Position numbers and translations under genes: made by a program. Of a stretch of 64,000 nucleotides of DNA, positions 59,716 through 64,000 are shown piece by piece. Source of the DNA: Macrostomum hystrix (lineage: Eukaryota; Platyhelminthes; Macrostomidae); contig CATNEN010000001.1 of assembly GCA_950097015.1 (NCBI GenBank), positions 5,131,001 to 5,195,000 on the forward strand, given 5' to 3'. Below the pieces are notes generated by a model that did not search any database, was not told where the DNA came from, and saw only the letters and a list, made by a program, of their open reading frames with translations. The stretch's first letter is position 1, and each line of letters opens with the position of its first letter.

Positions 59716-60105
59716 TACATGTATATACAGCTTTTTCACATCTTTACCCACACTTTTAGTGTGTTAGTATTTTGATTTTAAGATTAAAAAGTTATTGTTA
59801 GTTGGTACAATTAAAAAGATATGTACCAAGACTATTGGCAGTAGTTTTTCAGATTTTGTTCTGCTTTTTGCGGTTAGAACTTAAATTCTGTCTTTGTTTT
59901 GCAGTGCTTAAATATACACTATTTTTTTTAATTCAGTTTTTACGCAAGCATGGATCTTGGTTTTTTCGCATATATCTCATGCGTCATTTCTCATTCTGGC
60001 GTCATACAAACCCCCCTGTGCACCTAATTGGTTCTTTATTAAATGTAACACATGCAGTTAGGCCCTTATCTTTCTACCTTCATCCATATCCATACAGTTT
60101 AGTTC
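59716..60105. other. unique DNA outside the right arm
   Basis: No gene or repeat recognised. The long plus-strand frame starting at 59802 is open mainly because it runs into the pyrimidine array. Confidence 0.5.
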
Positions 60106-60180
60106 AGGGGTCGGCAAACTCCAGCCCGCGAGCCAGATGCGGCCCTCGAAGCTCCCAAATCCGGCCCGTTGCCCCCTTCC
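60106..60180 (+). mobile_element. hAT-type terminal fragment
   Basis: CAGGGGTCGGCAAACTCCAG then CCCGCGAGCC and AATCCGGCCC follow the terminal pattern of widespread hAT non-autonomous elements in animals. The other terminus is not found; the array that follows has probably replaced it. Confidence 0.6.
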
Positions 60181-60985
60181 GACACCTAGTATCCTGTCTC
60201 ATCTCTCCCCTGTCTTATCTCTCCCCTGTCTCGTCTCTCCCCTGTCTCATCTCTCCCCTGTCTTATTTCTCCCCTGTCTCATCTCTCCCCTGTTTCATCT
60301 ATCCCTGTCTTATTTCTCCCCTGTCTCATCTCTCCCCTGTTTCATCTATCCCCTGTCCTATTTCTCCCCTGTCTCATCTCTCCCCTGTCTTATTTCTCCC
60401 CTGTCTCATCTCTCCCCTGTTTCATCTATCCCTGTCTTATTTCTCCCCTGTCTCATCTCTCCCCTGTTTCATCTATCCCCTGTCTTATTTCTCCCCTGTC
60501 TCATCTCTCCCCTGTTTCATCTATCCCCTGTCTTATTTCTCCCTTGTCTCATCTCTCCCCTGTTTCATCTATCCCCTGTCTTATTTCTCCCCTGTCTCAT
60601 CTCTCCCCTGTTTCATCTATCCCCTGTCTTATTTCTCCCTTGTCTCATCTCTCCCCTGTTTCATCTCTCCCCTGTCTTATCTCTCCCCTGTCTCGTCTCT
60701 TCCCTGTCTCATCTCTCCCCTGTTTCATATCTATCCCCTGCCTTATTTCTCCCTTGTCCCATCTCTCCCCTGTTTCATCTCTCCCCTGTTTCATCTCTCC
60801 CCTGTCTTATCTCTCCCCTGTCTCGTCTCTCCCCTGTCTCATCTCTCCCCTGTTTCATCTCTCCCCTGTCTTATCTCTCCCCTGTCTCGTCTCTCCCCTG
60901 TCTTATCTCTCCCCTGTCTCATCTCTCCCCTGTTTCATATCTATCCCCTGCCTTATTTCTCCCTTGTCTCATCTCTCCCCTATAG
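60181..60985. repeat. pyrimidine-rich 16-bp minisatellite
   Basis: Units such as CTCCCCTGTCTCATCT, with CTTATTT, TTTCATCTAT and CTCGTCT variants, about 50 copies. Variant strings recur at a longer period. Open in all three plus frames, so it is not coding. Confidence 0.94.
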
Positions 60986-62196
60986 TAGGGGCCGGGGCAT
61001 ATTGCCATATTTCTTAGTTAGAAGCCAATTGATATACCAAAGAATCGGACTTAAACTTAGGCCTAACTGAAACAAAGGCACAAAGATTTCTTTGGTATAG
61101 GCTAGGCCCCCCTATATATAGCTAAATAGCTAGGCAGTTTGCTGGCAGCTACATGTAGGCGTCCTATCTAGTCATTGATAGTTTGGTCGGTGCTGGACAA
61201 TCAGCTGTATAGCATGCGATTTGCCATCATGCATGGACTCTGTTGCAGAGAGGCAATTGCCAATTTGGTGGCAATGCAGATTGCGATGACTTGCTGCATT
61301 ATAGACTTGGCATAAGACGATAAGAGGACCTGCACAGACCATAGGTTCAGTATGGTTTAGTTGTAAAGAGGATCCACTGGACAGGCAGGCACGTGGAAAC
61401 CGGATGATTCATGCGTTGTCTGCTTGTCTAATTATAATAGTTGTCCCAACTTGTCCATTCTGAAATGATTTTTTGAAGAAAAATATATTCAAAGTATATT
61501 CATACCAAATTTTGCTACTGCAAGTAGTAATCAAAACATTTGACAAACTAAATTCAACGAAAGAGTAAATTTGAATAATGAAAATTTGGCCGCATCTGAA
61601 ATGAAAAAAGTAACAAAATTAAAGATAATAAAACTAGAGTTTTGAGGCTTTAGATTACGTGTAATGATTTGTGAGAGAGGAAAAAACATTCTTACTATAC
61701 ATATTTGTCAAATTCGACACTTAAAGCGACAAAAAAGGCATGTTCGGTTTGATGAATTTCTGTTCGGTTTGATGAAACGTCTATCTGAAAACCGAACGGA
61801 GCAGCAAATTCTGTTCCATCAACCGAACAAGAAAAAGAACTGAGTAAATACTAGAGTATTTCACACAAAATATATTGCATTCTGTACAGAATTTAATATT
61901 GAATCCAAAGAGTGGTTATAGTCTCAAATCAGATAAGTTTTGTGGGTTTAAGAGTATTTCTTCTGCACACCTATGATTTTCAATAATCTTGCAAATAAGC
62001 GATTTTTTTACTTTCTTCAGAACTTCTTGGCCTATAACTTTTTTCGTAGTGAATATCATAATAAAACGATAGCACGAAACTGTTTATGAATTAGTCTGCT
62101 GTAAGTTAAGTGGTTTTTACAGATAAAAGCCGATCTCGATGCAAGACAGGAGGTTAAATTCGGCCATGACTTTGTTGTTCGGTTTTGATGAGACAT
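60986..62196. other. unique AT-rich DNA and right subterminal region of the candidate element
   Basis: No gene seen. From about 61740 it contains repeated TGTTCGGTTTGATGA motifs in both orientations, matching those near the left terminus. Confidence 0.5.
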
Positions 62197-62408
62197 TGTT
62201 CGGTTGATGAGATTTCACCCTATATTATTTTATACTTTGTTGTCTGAAATTATATATATTTTAAAAAATATGATTTTTAGGCCTATCTGATATAAATGAC
62301 TAAGCTAAGACAAGCAATTTAGTCCAAAATAAACATCCTATTTTCCAGTACCAGTAACAGTAGGCCCCTACCACAAAAAAATAAAAGTTAAAACAATGGG
62401 TCATAACA

Positions 62409-63660
62409 ATGAAGCATGTGCAATTTCAGCTTTCTACCTACAGCATCCAGGGCTGGAGCAGTGGACCCTTTAAGTGTGTCTCCCCACCCCAGCCATAGAA
62501 GCCTCTGCTACTAAGGTCATGACAACCCTTTAAAAAGTGTGAAAGCTTCACTGAAACTGTTAGGACAAAGATGTGACAGGGTTTTGAAGGTTTGTGAATG
62601 GTGCAGAAAGATTTTGAAGTATTTTGTTGGCAGAGTTAATTAATGGATTTGGTTAGAGCAGTAAATTAGGCATATGTGCACCCTCCTTTTTCAATCTGGC
62701 TTGGGACAGACTTTGGCAAAGTTACTCACAAAGTTTTTATTTGTATTATGTTATGATCACAAAGCATGGCTGCTTACAGTTTTAAACACAATTATGTGTT
62801 AAGTTTTAGTTATGAACAGACAAAAATAATATTAAAAAATGTATTATTCATATTTTGCCAAAAATTAATTTGCTAAGTAGAATTTAAATATTCTAATCAA
62901 CTATGCTAATCATAAAAAGCTACCTTCTATGATTTGTATGGTAGTTTTCTTTGTTGGAGTGTTTCCGCTTTTCGATGATAGATTTCGATGATGCCTCAGC
63001 GAGTAGATGAGGCATCACTTTTTTACATGTTCGATAATTCAATGAACTCCACCTGTCTTATCTAAATGTAAATCGCACCCAGGCCGGTCAGCCAGTAAGT
63101 TTAACTGCTTTTCTGAGTACAACGTTTTTAGAAACAGGTCAAACTCAAAGCTTTGAATGAAGCATTTTATGGAATTTCTTTCACTGTCCATATTTCGCAT
63201 AATTTTTGCATAATATGAAGTTCTTTAATGACATTTTTGTGCACAGGTCCTTCTTCTTTGACTTCTAGCTTCACGTTAATTCACCAAATAGCTGGAAGAG
63301 ATTTGACACATGAAAAGTCGTTCTCATCTATCTCTTTTTCTGTCATTGACACCAAAAGCTCTTCATACAGTTCAGCCAGACTTTTTTCTTTCAAAAGCTC
63401 TTTAAATTTTTCTGCTTAATCAGCTGTAACTTTACTTAGAGTTGGAAAGTTGTGCCTTTTCTGTCCTTGTGTTGAAACTAATAGCGTAATATCTTCATGT
63501 GCTATTCTTGGCAATGTTTTTAATATAAAATTAAAAATTGACTAATTTCGGCATATCTGAAGTTGCCAAAAGGCCATATGGCTGGGGTGGGGAGAAACAC
63601 TTTAAGGGTCCACTGCTCCGGCCTGGATGCTGTAGGAAGCTGAAATTGCACATGCTTCAT
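62409..63660. mobile_element. 1.25-kb element with about 90-bp inverted repeats
   Basis: ATGAAGCATGTGCAATTTCA at 62409 and its inverse at 63660 start repeats that also share CAGCATCCAGG, GGAGCAGTGGACCC and TCTCCCCACCCCAGCCATA. The two arms differ by a few substitutions and one four-base gap. The interior is AT-rich with only a small coding-like fragment. Likely a non-autonomous DNA transposon. Confidence 0.7.
63281..63415 (-). pseudogene. short coding-like fragment inside the inverted-repeat element
   Basis: On minus, 44 residues include AEKFKELLKEKSLAELYEE and MTEKEIDENDF, a composition typical of helical protein. Stops lie on both sides. It may be a remnant of the element's own gene; no family recognised. 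Confidence 0.25.
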
Positions 63661-63663
63661 CTA

Positions 63664-63926
63664 CATACATGCGCAACACCCGGCCGAACCGGCCAGGTGA
63701 AACGAGGGCCAAGCAAGGTAAGTCGCAAAAACCAATCAACCAAGTGCAAAAGAATCAAAGGGGGGACCAAGGGACAAAAAAGGAAGGCGTGAAGAAAATG
63801 AAAAAGGGGATAAAAAAGAGAGCAAATGAGAGCAAACTAAGTCGCAAATGAGAGCAAACTAAGTCATAAATAGAGCAAAAACTAAGTCGCACGGCCGGCT
63901 AAGATTTGGGAGGTTGCGCATGTATG
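63664..63926 (-). mobile_element. MITE, copy B (263 bp)
   Basis: Inverted relative to copy A at 43665-43935. Its ends CATACATGCGCAAC and GTTGCGCATGTATG are perfect 14-bp inverted repeats. Internal matches include GACTTAGTTTGCTCTCATTT (inverse) and the GC-rich CACCCGGCC hairpin. It abuts the right end of the 1.25-kb element with three bases between them. Confidence 0.82.
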
Positions 63927-64000
63927 CTCATCTACAGCCATGGCAATTAATTTTTTCTATTACCACCCTTTAAACTTTTATTTTTTCCCATACTGGTACT

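Larger units (their letters stand above)
46800..62220. mobile_element. candidate 15.4-kb transposon with TA-flanked inverted termini
   Basis: The left end GGGTGAAATCTCATCAACCG (46800) and the right end are perfect inverted repeats for 25 bp; TA precedes the left end and follows the right. Both terminal regions carry extra copies of CATCAAACCGAAC in either orientation: left near 46811, 47017 and 47038; right near 61742, 61763, 61790, 61818, 62176 and 62198. Inside are the arrays at 48.2-51.6 kb, the palindromic satellite arms and the zinc-finger/PWWP gene. I recognise no transposase, so it would be non-autonomous or use an unfamiliar enzyme. Two separate solo copies in opposite orientation are the main alternative. 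Confidence 0.5.

Noticed and set aside
59802-61070. 422-codon plus-strand frame with SLPCLISPLSHLSP repeats
   Set aside because: Most of it is the pyrimidine array, which is open in all three frames; the 5' part has no recognisable domain.
46400-62370. Frequent TAGGCCTA palindromes (near 46405, 47990-48030, 61065, 62278) as a regulatory signal
   Set aside because: Scattered, with no consistent position relative to genes; more likely a general sequence bias of the genome.

Overview
The window is animal nuclear DNA, most likely from an invertebrate. It has split genes with GT-AG introns, tRNA-derived SINEs, EnSpm/CACTA, MITE and hAT-type transposon pieces, and an intact SET (TAF-I/I2PP2A) gene. 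Species cannot be fixed from the sequence. No bacterial, plasmid or CRISPR features are present. More than half of the window is tandemly repeated DNA, so most long open frames here are translations of minisatellites and were left out.

Layout. 1-5345: four unrelated minisatellites (20, 30, about 10 and 35 bp periods) separated by AT-rich unique DNA. 5346-8304: a SINE, then diverged founder copies of a spacer and a first 35-bp array. 8305-14333: remains of an EnSpm/CACTA transposon with a three-exon transposase gene and a second gene for a coiled-coil/BEN-type protein, frameshifted and cut at its 3' end. 14334-37110: a 22.8-kb higher-order satellite made of blocks of 35-bp monomers separated by a 291-bp spacer. 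Every measured repeat length fits 291+35n exactly. 37111-37510: a 39-bp array. 38798-45788, minus strand: SET in four coding exons; intron 3 is filled by a 21-bp minisatellite, intron 2 holds a SINE, and intron 1 holds a decayed transposon gene plus two inverted-repeat elements. 46465-46492, plus strand: a possible first coding exon of a divergent neighbour gene.

46800-62220 is bounded by 25-bp perfect inverted repeats next to TA dinucleotides and may be one 15.4-kb mobile element. At its centre a single-exon gene (54257-56074, minus) encodes two C2H2 fingers, an integrase-SAM-like helical region and a PWWP-like C-terminus. It is flanked by an inverted pair of satellite arms (124-bp, about 116-bp and 18-bp repeats). 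A purine-rich 20-bp array, a mixed 36/34-bp array and a pyrimidine array lie outside the arms. 62409-63926 holds another inverted-repeat element with a MITE against its end.

The genes do not form a pathway. SET is the one clear host gene. The transposase/BEN pair and the zinc-finger/PWWP gene look like mobile-element genes. The most unusual content is the repeat architecture: an indel-free higher-order satellite whose spacer keeps exon-like signals, a GRGGATCTGGGATC-like core shared by arrays of different period, and the palindromic satellite-flanked gene inside a candidate giant transposon.
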